This document shows, piece after piece, positions 16,522 through 25,177 of a DNA stretch of 64,000 bases. Under the pieces are notes generated by a model. The model ran no database searches, was not told the DNA's origin, and worked only from the letters and a program-made list of their open reading frames with translations. The stretch is from Bog-473 sp049513455. GTDB lineage: Bacteria; Actinomycetota; Acidimicrobiia; Acidimicrobiales; RAAP-2. Made by a program: the position numbers and the translations under genes. Numbering within the stretch: position 1 is the stretch's first letter; every line of letters starts with the position of its first letter. The stretch is from assembly GCA_049513455.1 (NCBI GenBank), contig JBEKWB010000002.1:1-64000 (forward strand). The letters run 5' to 3'.

Positions 16522-18252
16522 GTGGATCGGGTTCTCTTTGCGCACCGGGTCCTTCCCGCCCTCCGCCCGGATGTCGCACACGACCTGGGCCCCTACGAAG
16601 ACTGGGTGCGGCGTCGTGAGGCGTGGCGTCCCCTCCAGTTCGTCCCGAGGCCGGATGCCGAAGCCCTCAACCTGGTGATGGTCATCGCCGGCGAGCCCAC
16701 GCCCGACACGGTCCAGACGCTCCAAGCCCTGGCACAGCAGACTTCGCCGCACTGGACCCTGACCGTGGTCGTACGAAACTCCTGGCAGACGGCGTTCACC
16801 GCCCTGCTCGGCGTCTCGGGGCTCCACCGGACCAGCCAGCGCGTCAGGGTGGAGGAGACCGACGACTCGGCGGCGCCGTCGGACATGCTCAGCCGGGGAT
16901 TGGCCGCCAACGCCGGGGCGCCCGTCGCACTTCTGTTCCCGGGGGATATCTGGGCACCCGATACCGTGGCGCAACTGGCCAGCGCGCTCTCCCCCCTGGG
17001 GGTGGTGTACGCCGACGAGGACTCGGTGACCACGGCCGGGACGTACGTGGACCCCCGGCTCAAGCCGTCCTATTCGGCCGAGTTCCTCCTGTCGTCGGCC
17101 TACATCGGGAGGCCGCTCGCCGTCGGATCGGGGATCGCCCTCGGAGTCGGCCCGTCCGGCGCCAGCCTGCCCGACCTCGAACACGATCTGGCCCTGCGGG
17201 CCTGCGAGGGGGCGCGCCAGGTCGTCCATATCCCAGAAGTCCTGTGCCATCGACGCTTCGGCGCGCCGGAAGGCGCTGGTCCCGAGGAAGGCGACGTCGG
17301 GCACGTGGCCGACGCCCTGCGGCGCCGGGGTGAGGTGGCCGAGGTGACCGCCGGACCCCGCCGTGACACCTACCGGGTCCGGCGGCAGCCGTCGGTACCG
17401 GTGACCACCACCATCGTCATCCCGTTTCGCGACGAGCCGCGCCTCACGCGCACCTGCATCGAGTCGATCGATGCGACGCGTGGCGAGGCCCGGGTCGACT
17501 TCGTGCTCGTCGACAACGGTTCGGTCCAGCCCGAGACGCAGACCTTGGTGGAGCGTCTCGCCGGGCGGGACGACATCCAGGTGGTGGCGGACGCCCGCCC
17601 CTTCAACTGGTCGGCCCTCAACAATGCCGCCGTCGCCCTGGCCCGCGGCGACCTGCTCCTGTTTCTCAACAACGACATCGAGGCGCGCCAACCCGGTTGG
17701 CTCGACGCTCTCGCCGCGCAGGCGACGCGCCCTGACGTGGGTGCCGTCGGGGCGCGACTGCTCTACCCGGACGGACGGCTCCAACACTGCGGGGTGGTGA
17801 TCGGCGTCGGCGGCGCGGCCGATCATCTTCTGGCGGGGCTCGACGGCCGCCAACCGGGCTATCTCAACATGGCGATTTGCACCCGCGAGTGCGCGGCCGT
17901 CACCGGTGCCTGCCTGGCCACCCGCCGTGAGGTCTTCGACTCCCTGGGGGGTTTCGACGAGTCACTCGGGGTCGATCTCAACGACATCGACTACTGCCTG
18001 CGCGCACAGCGCGAAGGGCTGAAAGTGCTGTACGAATCGGGGGCGGAGCTCATCCACCATGAGTCTCCCAGCCGCGGGTTCGCGGGAGGCGCCCGCGACA
18101 TCAGACGGTTCATCGACCGCTGGCGCGCCTCCATACTGGCCGGTGACCCCTACCTGAGTCCCAACCTCACCCGAATAGACTCGTCGTGCGCTCTGCGCGG
18201 TGCGGACGAAGGGGACTGGTGGCATCGATGGTATGCGAGCATCTCCGCATGA
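16522..18252 (+). CDS. Tandem-domain GT2 glycosyltransferase
   Basis: A 576-residue glycosyltransferase. The N-terminal ~270 residues look like a partly degenerate GT-A fold (LNLVMVIAGEPTPDTVQTL, then LLFPGD and VVYADEDSV). The C-terminal half is a clear GT2 domain: TTTIVIPFRDEPRLT, FVLVDNGS, LLLFLNNDIEA as the metal-binding site, and the acceptor-side block SLGGFDE-NDIDYCLRAQ. Such proteins build rhamnan, O-antigen-like or surface polysaccharides. GTG 16522 is the start. The next two genes are linked by 4-base overlaps, so these three form one coupled glycan operon. Confidence 0.85.
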   Translation: MDRVLFAHRVLPALRPDVAHDLGPYEDWVRRREAWRPLQFVPRPDAEALNLVMVIAGEPTPDTVQTLQALAQQTSPHWTLTVVVRNSWQTAFTALLGVSGLHRTSQRVRVEETDDSAAPSDMLSRGLAANAGAPVALLFPGDIWAPDTVAQLASALSPLGVVYADEDSVTTAGTYVDPRLKPSYSAEFLLSSAYIGRPLAVGSGIALGVGPSGASLPDLEHDLALRACEGARQVVHIPEVLCHRRFGAPEGAGPEEGDVGHVADALRRRGEVAEVTAGPRRDTYRVRRQPSVPVTTTIVIPFRDEPRLTRTCIESIDATRGEARVDFVLVDNGSVQPETQTLVERLAGRDDIQVVADARPFNWSALNNAAVALARGDLLLFLNNDIEARQPGWLDALAAQATRPDVGAVGARLLYPDGRLQHCGVVIGVGGAADHLLAGLDGRQPGYLNMAICTRECAAVTGACLATRREVFDSLGGFDESLGVDLNDIDYCLRAQREGLKVLYESGAELIHHESPSRGFAGGARDIRRFIDRWRASILAGDPYLSPNLTRIDSSCALRGADEGDWWHRWYASISA

Positions 18253-18692
18253 GCGAACCCCTTTCACCCGACGAGCAGCTCGGCGATCCCACGCCGAGCA
18301 TGTTCCGACGGGCGGCGGATGTTCATGATCCGTTGCCGCCCGTTCGTCAGGCGGAGGATGTCGTCAAGCTGCATCGTGAGTGGATACGCATCTCGACACC
18401 ACAGGGGGGACAGTCCGGCGCGCTGTGGCCCCGTCTCGTCCGCGTGGTCCGGCGGATCGTGGGCAAAGGACATGGCGCAGTCGACCGCGAAATGATCGCC
18501 GACCTCATCCGGGCCATCGACGCGGTGGCGGCACGCTGCGATGTGATTGCCGACCGCCTGGATCATCAGAACGTGGTCGTCAACGACGCCGTCACCATTT
18601 TCGGCGAGGAGTTGACACGCCTCCGTGCCGAATCGGCCCCCGTGCTCGGGGACACCGGACAGCCGTCACCTTCCCCCTCCGGCCCACAATGA
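18249..18692 (+). CDS. Hypothetical protein in glycosyltransferase operon
   Basis: A 147-residue soluble protein with no recognised domain. The N-terminal third is acidic and Pro-rich (LSPDEQLGDPTPSMFRRAADVHDP), the middle has a basic helix around residue 65, and residues ~75-130 are an amphipathic helical stretch (MIADLIRAIDAVAARCDVIADRL). ATG 18249 overlaps the stop of the upstream glycosyltransferase, and its own stop overlaps the start of the next gene (both ATGA). It is therefore made in step with the two enzymes and may be a partner or adaptor. This is inferred from position only. Confidence 0.65.
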   Translation: MSEPLSPDEQLGDPTPSMFRRAADVHDPLPPVRQAEDVVKLHREWIRISTPQGGQSGALWPRLVRVVRRIVGKGHGAVDREMIADLIRAIDAVAARCDVIADRLDHQNVVVNDAVTIFGEELTRLRAESAPVLGDTGQPSPSPSGPQ

Positions 18693-19696
18693 GTGAGCCC
18701 GGCACCGATCGGGCGACGCTCTTCCTCAGCCGGGCCTGGAAGCGGCCCGGCACCGAGCTTTCGTTCGTCACCCGGGCCCTGGCGGGCGCGGCGTCACGCA
18801 CGAGCCCGGTCACGGTCCTCGTGCCCTCTGCAGCCGGTCCTCCCGAGCCCGATGGTGCGTTCGATCTCATCGGTGCCGGAGTGGGGCGCGACGGTTCGTG
18901 GCCGGCCGCCGCTGACGCTGTCTGGCCGGGCCGGCTCCCGGCGGAGACCACCATCGTCATCGACGAGCCCGACCCCGCCGTGCTCGCCCTGCTCGACTTC
19001 CACGCGCCCGGCCGCCTGGTCCACACGATCATGCCCACGGATCCACCGGTGGCAGCGCGCCCGCTCCGTCACTTGCGATTCACCGGGTCACCCGGGAGCG
19101 ACGCGCCCGACTTCATCGGGCTGCACGTGCCGATCAACCCGCTGGCGGCGACACACCGGCACAACGGGCTCGGCTTCACCGGGTACCTTCTCGTGCTCTC
19201 CGACCGGGTCGGCCCACCCGACGTGTCGCCTCCCACGCCGATGGTGGCGTGGTTGACCGCCCGCTTTCCGGACAAGGAGGTCGTCGTCGTGGAAGATGCC
19301 ACCGCGGCGGTGTGGCGCGGACGCGTCCTGCGGGGCATCGTCGACGTCTACACGCGTACGGACCTCTGGCGGCTGGTGGCCCATGCCCGGGTGACCGTCG
19401 ACCTGGCGCCCGGGCCGATCATCGCCCGTGAGTGTGTCGAGTCGCTCAGGTTCGGGACCCCTATTCTGGTTCCCGCGGAGAGTGCGGCCCGCCCTCATGC
19501 CGAGGCCGGGGGGGGCATGACCTTCTCCGGCTACCCCGAGCTCCTGGCCGGGGTGGCTCACCTCTTTGACGAGTCCGTCCGTGCCACCATGTCCTCACGC
19601 GGGCGCAGCTACGCCGATACCCACTACGGGGACCAGCGAGCCTTCGTCGACAGCGTGGCGCGCGCACTGGGTACTTCCGTCCCGAGCCATCGGTAG
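18689..19696 (+). CDS. Glycosyltransferase-like protein (GT4-type C-terminal half)
   Basis: A 335-residue protein. The C-terminal part resembles a GT-B donor domain: VDVYTRTDLWRLVAHARVTVDLAP, then the ARECVESLRFGTPILVP region that normally follows the nucleotide-sugar site, and a closing helix. The N-terminal half is weakly conserved. No clear EX7E motif is seen, so assignment rests on general pattern. The start is fixed by an ATGA overlap with the preceding gene. Co-operonic position with a GT2 enzyme supports a role in surface polysaccharide assembly. Confidence 0.6.
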   Translation: MSEPGTDRATLFLSRAWKRPGTELSFVTRALAGAASRTSPVTVLVPSAAGPPEPDGAFDLIGAGVGRDGSWPAAADAVWPGRLPAETTIVIDEPDPAVLALLDFHAPGRLVHTIMPTDPPVAARPLRHLRFTGSPGSDAPDFIGLHVPINPLAATHRHNGLGFTGYLLVLSDRVGPPDVSPPTPMVAWLTARFPDKEVVVVEDATAAVWRGRVLRGIVDVYTRTDLWRLVAHARVTVDLAPGPIIARECVESLRFGTPILVPAESAARPHAEAGGGMTFSGYPELLAGVAHLFDESVRATMSSRGRSYADTHYGDQRAFVDSVARALGTSVPSHR

Positions 19697-19715
19697 GCCC
19701 ACAAGGCGCCCCCCC

Positions 19716-21839
19716 TCACTGGGGCTCGGACACCTGACCGCCGCTGCGTGGTGGGGCGTACGACCGCCGCGGGGGCCAGGCCAGCGAGAGCGACTCGTGG
19801 GCCAGCGAGAGATTGGGGTTGTACGAGGGGTCGTCCTCTATCCATTTTCCCCAACGCTGGCGCAGGTAGCGGATGTCCCGGTCGAACCGGATCGCATTGG
19901 CGCCGTCGACCGCGCGCCCGTCTTCGGGTAGCTCGAAATGGATCATTTCTGCGTAAGGCGTCCACGCGGTGCGCCACCCGGCCTCGTTCAGGCGGAGGCA
20001 GAAATCCACATCACCGAACACTCCGGTGAAGTGCTCCTCCGAGAATCCTCCGATCTCGTTGAACAGATCCCTACGGACCGCCATGGTGGCCCAACTCACC
20101 GCGGAGGGGCATCGGGCCAGCCTGAGATGCCCGGCATAGCCGTTGGCGAACCTCTCGAAGAAGAGTCGGTGGGGACTTCCGACGGTCCCCCCGATCCCCA
20201 ACACCGTTCCGGCGCTCTGGATCCGGAGGTTGGGATAGAGAAGTTTGGCGCCGACGCAGCCGATGCCGGGATGGGAGAGCGTGCCCACCAGTTCGTGCAA
20301 CCAGGAGGCGCCGAGCACCTCGACGTGGTCGGATAAAAAGCACAGCACATCGCCGCCCGCGTGCTGGGCCGCAAAGTTCCTCTGCGCCGAGTCGCTGATG
20401 TCCCGTTTGTTCTCGAGAAGGGTCAACCATCCGGCGCGCTCGCTGACCATTCGCCGCATGGGGGGATGGAACCCCCCGTCGTCGACCAGCAGGATCTCCA
20501 GCTGCGGGTAGGGCGTGAGCATGCGGATGCTGTCGATACAGCGGGCCAGGAGAGGGCCCGAGCGCGGCAGGATGATGACGCTGACCTTGGGCGGGTTCGG
20601 CGGCAACTCCCAGGCGACCCGGTTGTAACTGGTGGCCCAGACGGTGGTGACAGTGGCATCCACGCCGATCCGCTTCAGGTGCTCCTCGACCACCCGGCGC
20701 GACGCGTCGACCACGTACGGCTTGGCTGACACCGACGACGCCGTCGACTCCGAGTGGACCCTCCAGTGGTAGAGCACGTGGGGGACGTGCACCACCTGAT
20801 CGGGGCGCACGTGCTCGAGAACCCTGAGGAGGAGATCCCAATCCTGGCTGCCCTCGTAGCCCTCGCGGAACCCGCCGACCAGCTCGACCAGATCGGCGCG
20901 CACCAGGCACAGATGCGAGAAGTAGTTCTGGCCGAGAATGAGGAGCGGGTCGAAATCGGGCTTGAAGTAGGGCTGACTCCTGCTCCCATCCGCCTCGATG
21001 TGATCCTCGTCGCTGTAGACGATGGCCGCCTCGGGACTCCGGTGCAACGCCAGCACCGAAACGGCCAGGGCGTGTTCGGCCAACACGTCATCGTGATCCA
21101 TCAGGCAGAGCCAGCTGCCACTCGCCATGGCGACCGATGAGTTGGAACACGCCGAAATATGCCCGTTCGCCTCGCGCCGGTGCACCAGTATCCGCTCGTC
21201 GAGCGCGGCGTACTCGTCGAGGACCTTGGCCACATGGGGCAGGGTGGAACAGTCGTCCGCGATGCACAGCTCCCACTTCGTGTAGAGCTGGGCGCGCACC
21301 GAGTCGATGGCCTGGCGCAGGAACTCCTCGGGCGAGTTGTACACGGGGAAGATGATGGAGATCAGGGGCTGCTCGGGAACCTCCTCCACCTCCGCCACCA
21401 GGGCGCGCCGCGTGTCGTCGTCCACCGTGTCGTAGAGGTCGATCCAGTCCCCGTAGCGAATGTCGGTCCAGGCGACCTCCTCGGCAGTACTGGCTGACGC
21501 GTCGGCTGCCGGCTCGACCGGCTCGACCGGCAAGACGGCTGGACGACGCGCCGCGAGGAGTCGCACGGCCCGGCGTTTTCCGGCGCGCGCCAGGCCCCGC
21601 CACCCCACCGACCTGACCGCCACCGCCAGCTCCTGCTGCACCAGCGCCAGCTCCTGCTGGGACTGGGCCGAGGCGTGCAGCGCCGTGGTCAACCGATCGG
21701 CCAGGCTCTCCTGGCTGAGCAGCACATCCTGCAAGGACTCGATATTCGCCTCGGCTTGCCGGAGGCGTTGCGACATCTCGCTCTCGTCGCCCCCCGGGTC
21801 ACCGGACGCGCGCCCCACGGGCGGATCACTCATCGGCAT
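19716..21839 (-). CDS. Large tandem-domain GT2 glycosyltransferase
   Basis: A 707-residue protein. Residues 20-75 are a Gln/Glu/Leu-rich coiled coil. Residues ~155-390 are a first GT2 domain (LISIIFPVYNSPEEFL, LCIADDCS, LCLMDHDDV). Residues ~410-680 are a second (KVSVIILPRSGPLLARCI, ILLVDDGG, VLCFLSDHVEV, GVFGDVDFCLRL). In the second domain the usual DxD is replaced by SDHVE. Multi-domain GT2 proteins of this sort elongate O-antigen-like or S-layer glycans. It sits 20 bases from the convergent end of the other glycan genes and 36 bases after ppx on the same strand. ATG 21839 or 21833 starts it. Confidence 0.85.
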   Translation of the reverse strand: MPMSDPPVGRASGDPGGDESEMSQRLRQAEANIESLQDVLLSQESLADRLTTALHASAQSQQELALVQQELAVAVRSVGWRGLARAGKRRAVRLLAARRPAVLPVEPVEPAADASASTAEEVAWTDIRYGDWIDLYDTVDDDTRRALVAEVEEVPEQPLISIIFPVYNSPEEFLRQAIDSVRAQLYTKWELCIADDCSTLPHVAKVLDEYAALDERILVHRREANGHISACSNSSVAMASGSWLCLMDHDDVLAEHALAVSVLALHRSPEAAIVYSDEDHIEADGSRSQPYFKPDFDPLLILGQNYFSHLCLVRADLVELVGGFREGYEGSQDWDLLLRVLEHVRPDQVVHVPHVLYHWRVHSESTASSVSAKPYVVDASRRVVEEHLKRIGVDATVTTVWATSYNRVAWELPPNPPKVSVIILPRSGPLLARCIDSIRMLTPYPQLEILLVDDGGFHPPMRRMVSERAGWLTLLENKRDISDSAQRNFAAQHAGGDVLCFLSDHVEVLGASWLHELVGTLSHPGIGCVGAKLLYPNLRIQSAGTVLGIGGTVGSPHRLFFERFANGYAGHLRLARCPSAVSWATMAVRRDLFNEIGGFSEEHFTGVFGDVDFCLRLNEAGWRTAWTPYAEMIHFELPEDGRAVDGANAIRFDRDIRYLRQRWGKWIEDDPSYNPNLSLAHESLSLAWPPRRSYAPPRSGGQVSEPQ

Positions 21840-21875
21840 CGAACGCTCGCACTGGCACCGAACCTAGCCGCGCGC

Positions 21876-22793
21876 TCAAAGGATGCTGAGGACGATGCCG
21901 TCCAGGATGTCCTTCTCCGAGACGATCACCTCGGGACATTGGTACCGGGCCGCCACGACTTCGAGGACAAGCGCCCCGCCGAGGATCACGTCCGCCCGGC
22001 CCGGAACCATGCCGACGAGCCCGCTGCGCTGCGCCGCGGACAACGAGGCCAACGTGTCGCACAGTTCGACCACCTCCTTGTGGGTGATGGTGGCGTGATG
22101 CAGCCGGTCCACGTCGTACTCCGCGATCTGCAATTGCAGCGAGGCCAACGTGGAGACCGTTCCGGCCAGGCCCACCAGCCGGCGGCGTGCCGCGAGACCG
22201 AGGAGCTCGGGCATCCTCTGCTCGCCCCCGGTCAGCGCTTCCGCGATGGCAATCCGAGTTGCCACGACCTCGTCGGGCGTCGGGGGGTCGCTGGTGAGAT
22301 AGCGCTCCGTGAGGCGCACGCATCCGAGTTGGAGCGACACCGATGACACGGTCCCCGCCCTTCCCAGCGTGATCTCCGTGGAGCCCCCTCCGATGTCCAC
22401 CACGAGGGTGTCGCCCTCGAACGGGCTGAGGTCGGCACTGGCACCCCGGTACGCCAGCTTGCCCTCCTCGAGTCCGGTCAGGACCTCGGGGAGGGCTCCC
22501 ACGGCCGCCCTGGCGGCCTCGATGAAGACCGCTCCGTTCTCCGCGTCCCTGACCGCCGACGTGGCCACCATGCGGAGCCGATCGACGCCGCAGGCGTCCA
22601 TGGACCGGCGAAACTCGCGCAGCACGTCGACCGTCCGTGCGATGGCCTCGGGCGCCAGCGTGTTCTCGCGGTCCACGCCCTGCCCCAACCTGGTGATCCG
22701 CATGAGCCGGATCAGCTCGCGACCGTTGGCGTCGACCACCAGGAGTCGGGTGGAGTTGGTGCCGCAGTCGATTGCCGCCACCGCGGTCGTCAT
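21876..22793 (-). CDS. Ppx/GppA exopolyphosphatase family phosphatase
   Basis: A 305-residue member of the ASKHA-fold Ppx/GppA family, which removes terminal phosphate from polyphosphate or converts pppGpp to ppGpp. The N-terminal phosphate loop (VAAIDCGTNSTRLLVVD), the ATSAVRDAEN block, the second loop DIGGGSTEITLG and the catalytic Glu region TGLEEGKLAYRG are all present. At ~305 residues it is the short form lacking the C-terminal HD domain, as in mycobacterial Ppx1. ATG 22793 overlaps the stop of the DUF501 gene. It completes the eno-ftsB-DUF501-ppx cluster typical of actinobacteria. Confidence 0.92.
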   Translation of the reverse strand: MTTAVAAIDCGTNSTRLLVVDANGRELIRLMRITRLGQGVDRENTLAPEAIARTVDVLREFRRSMDACGVDRLRMVATSAVRDAENGAVFIEAARAAVGALPEVLTGLEEGKLAYRGASADLSPFEGDTLVVDIGGGSTEITLGRAGTVSSVSLQLGCVRLTERYLTSDPPTPDEVVATRIAIAEALTGGEQRMPELLGLAARRRLVGLAGTVSTLASLQLQIAEYDVDRLHHATITHKEVVELCDTLASLSAAQRSGLVGMVPGRADVILGGALVLEVVAARYQCPEVIVSEKDILDGIVLSIL

Positions 22794-23287
22794 CACGCGA
22801 CGATGTCGCAGGCGGGGAGCTCCACCTGCTCGGTCACCCATCGGCCGACAGGGTCGTCGCCGCCGGCCAGCCACCAGGCCACATGGGCATGCAGGCACTT
22901 CACGCCGTTGCGCGTGCCACCCACCCCCCCATGTGGCCGCGGCCCGGGCCAATCGGCCGGGATCATTGCGTCACGCTCCTCGGCGTACCGCGCATGCGCG
23001 CCTTGCAACGCCTCGAGATCCACGGCGCTCTCGGCCCTCCGGACGCCCCCCTGTGACTCGAGGCGCCCGACGAGCGCCCGGATCTCGGGATCCACCAGCC
23101 AGTACCGGGTGGGCATGGGTTCGCCGTCGCGCAGATGCGGATCGTTTGCGATCACCACGGGTCGGCCATCCCTCCCTCGCACCACGACGGTGAAGTTGCC
23201 GTTGGGCACCCGTCCGAGAAACCCGGTCACCGCGGCGATGTCGGCCGACGAGGGTGACCCGGCCGCAGCCCGGCTGTCGGTGGTCAC
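22793..23287 (-). CDS. DUF501 domain-containing protein
   Basis: A 164-residue soluble protein matching the DUF501 family: it carries VVIANDPHLRDGEPMPTRYW and the C-terminal GVKCLHAHVAWWLAGGDDPVG with its conserved Cys-Leu-His. Its function is unknown, but the gene sits between ftsB and ppx in most actinobacteria. ATG 23287 overlaps the stop of the ftsB-like gene by 4 bases, and its own stop overlaps the ppx start, so translation of all three is linked. Confidence 0.9.
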   Translation of the reverse strand: MTTDSRAAAGSPSSADIAAVTGFLGRVPNGNFTVVVRGRDGRPVVIANDPHLRDGEPMPTRYWLVDPEIRALVGRLESQGGVRRAESAVDLEALQGAHARYAEERDAMIPADWPGPRPHGGVGGTRNGVKCLHAHVAWWLAGGDDPVGRWVTEQVELPACDIVA

Positions 23288-23850
23288 CGCCAGAATTCGA
23301 GCGCGTCCAGCATGCGCCCGACCACACCGGGCGACGGTGCCGCGGGGTGTGCCTTCGGGGCGTTGGTCGGCGCGCCGGTGCGCGTCGCCTTCGCCGGTTG
23401 GGTGGTCGCGGTGCCCGAACCCGGCGGAAGGACGGAGGCCGACGACGGGGCCACGGGCGCACTCAGCCCGGGGTCGCCCGAATAGGGAGCCTCCGCGTGC
23501 GCGCTGCCGGTTTTCGGCAGCACCTCGAAAGCCTGCTGGCCCGGGCTCACCAGCTGGTACTGCTCCCGGGCGATACGCGAGATCTCGCTGGCATCACTGA
23601 GATTCTTCTGCTCTTGTGCCAACGCGGCGTCCTGCTGGTGCAGCACGTTGAGCTGCGCCTCCCCACTCGCCAGGTTGGAGTACTGATGGTAGAGGGCGTT
23701 GGCGGGGAACCATGCCCCCAGGATCACCAACGAAAAGAGCGCGCCCCCGCCCAGCATGAATCGCCGCCGGCGGGCCTCCCGGGAGCGGCGGCGAGCCGCC
23801 CGAGACAGCTTCTCCGCCGGGGGGCGCTCAGCTCGAAACACGGCGCGCAC
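23284..23850 (-). CDS. FtsB/DivIC-type septum formation initiator
   Basis: A 188-residue bitopic membrane protein: a strongly basic cytoplasmic N terminus (RAARRRSREARRRRF), one membrane helix (about residues 33-52), then a periplasmic coiled coil ending in the family's IARE-QYQLV-PGQQAFEVLP pattern. The long Pro/Ala/Thr-rich C-terminal tail is variable. It belongs to the FtsB/DivIC group that links FtsQ and FtsL in the divisome. The gene start overlaps the enolase gene end by 23 bases and the stop overlaps DUF501, keeping the conserved eno-ftsB order. Confidence 0.85.
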   Translation of the reverse strand: MRAVFRAERPPAEKLSRAARRRSREARRRRFMLGGGALFSLVILGAWFPANALYHQYSNLASGEAQLNVLHQQDAALAQEQKNLSDASEISRIAREQYQLVSPGQQAFEVLPKTGSAHAEAPYSGDPGLSAPVAPSSASVLPPGSGTATTQPAKATRTGAPTNAPKAHPAAPSPGVVGRMLDALEFWR

Positions 23851-25129
23851 CCGTCGACCCGCTCAGTGCGGCACTCCCCAAGAACGCGGCGGACTCACCG
23901 AGATCCTCCTCAATCCTGAGCAGCTGGTTGTACTTCGCCACCCGGTCAGACCGCGCCGGGGCGCCGGTCTTGATCTGTCCGGCGTTCACCGCGACAGAGA
24001 GATCGGCGATAGTCGTGTCCTCGGTCTCACCGGAGCGATGGGAGATCACCGCCCGGTACGACGACCTGTTCGCCAGCTCGACGGTCTCGAGGGTCTCGGT
24101 CAACGTCCCGATCTGATTGAGCTTCACCAAGACCGCGTTGGCGACCCCTTCGCGGACACCCCTCTCGACCAACGTGACATTGGTCACGAACACGTCATCG
24201 CCCACCAGCTGCACCTTGCGTCCCAGTGCCTTGGTCAGCGCGGCCCATCCGTCCCAATCCTCCTCCGCCATGCCGTCCTCGATGGACACGATGGGATAGC
24301 GGTCGACGAGATCGGCCCAGTAGTCGACGAGCTCCCCCGAGCTGAGGGTTCGGCCCTCGCCCGCCAGTACGTAGCCGCCGTCATTCCAGAGCTCGCTGGT
24401 GGCCGGGTCCATGGCCAGCGCAACCTCGTCCCCGGGAAGACGCCCTGCCCGTTCTATAGCTTCCACCAGCAGTTTCACCGCGTCCTCGTTCGCCGGGAGG
24501 TCCGGAGCGAATCCCCCCTCGTCCCCGACCGCGGTCGACAGGCCCCGCTCCGACAGGATCGATTTCAGGGCGTGATACGTCTCGGCCCCCCACCGCAGGG
24601 CCTGGCTGAACGAGCTGGCGCCGACCGGCATCACCATGAACTCCTGGAAGTCGACCGAGTTGTCGGCATGGACACCGCCGTTCAGCACGTTCAGCATGGG
24701 AACGGGCAGCACATGGGCGTTGGCCCCCCCGATCGACCGGTACAACGGCAACCCGAGCTCATCGGCAACGGCCTTGGCGTTGGCCAGCGAGACGGCCAGG
24801 ATGGCGTTGGCGCCCAGCCTCCCCTTGTCCGGCGTCCCGTCGAGGTCGATCATGGTGAAATCGACATCTCGCTGGTCGAGAGCGTCCAGGCCTTCCAGGG
24901 CGTCGGCGATGTCGCCGTTGACGTTGGCCACCGCCCCGAGCACGCCCTTGCCGCCGAAACGCTCCCCTCCGTCACGGAGCTCGACCGCCTCGCGCATTCC
25001 GGTCGAAGCCCCTGACGGCGCGATGGCACGCCCCCTGGCACCGGAATCGAGGATCACTTCGGCTTCGACGGTCGGATTGCCGCGGGAGTCGAGGACTTCC
25101 CGCCCGATCACGTGCTCAATGGCGCTCAC
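23828..25129 (-). CDS. eno: Enolase
   Basis: A 433-residue phosphopyruvate hydratase converting 2-phosphoglycerate to phosphoenolpyruvate in glycolysis. Seen are the N-terminal REVLDSRGNPTVEAE, the mobile loop APSGASTGMREAVELRD, the Glu of DEGGFAPDL, the metal ligands around SIEDGMAE and GDDVFVTN, and the signature SHRSGETEDT. The GTG at 25129 has a GGGAG site seven bases upstream; the frame is open a little further but is not family-like. The C terminus runs a few residues beyond the typical end and overlaps the ftsB-like gene. Confidence 0.97.
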   Translation of the reverse strand: MSAIEHVIGREVLDSRGNPTVEAEVILDSGARGRAIAPSGASTGMREAVELRDGGERFGGKGVLGAVANVNGDIADALEGLDALDQRDVDFTMIDLDGTPDKGRLGANAILAVSLANAKAVADELGLPLYRSIGGANAHVLPVPMLNVLNGGVHADNSVDFQEFMVMPVGASSFSQALRWGAETYHALKSILSERGLSTAVGDEGGFAPDLPANEDAVKLLVEAIERAGRLPGDEVALAMDPATSELWNDGGYVLAGEGRTLSSGELVDYWADLVDRYPIVSIEDGMAEEDWDGWAALTKALGRKVQLVGDDVFVTNVTLVERGVREGVANAVLVKLNQIGTLTETLETVELANRSSYRAVISHRSGETEDTTIADLSVAVNAGQIKTGAPARSDRVAKYNQLLRIEEDLGESAAFLGSAALSGSTGARRVSS

Positions 25130-25177
25130 TACGTCACTCCCTCGGCGTCGTCCCTGGTTGGACACCGACGCACCAGA

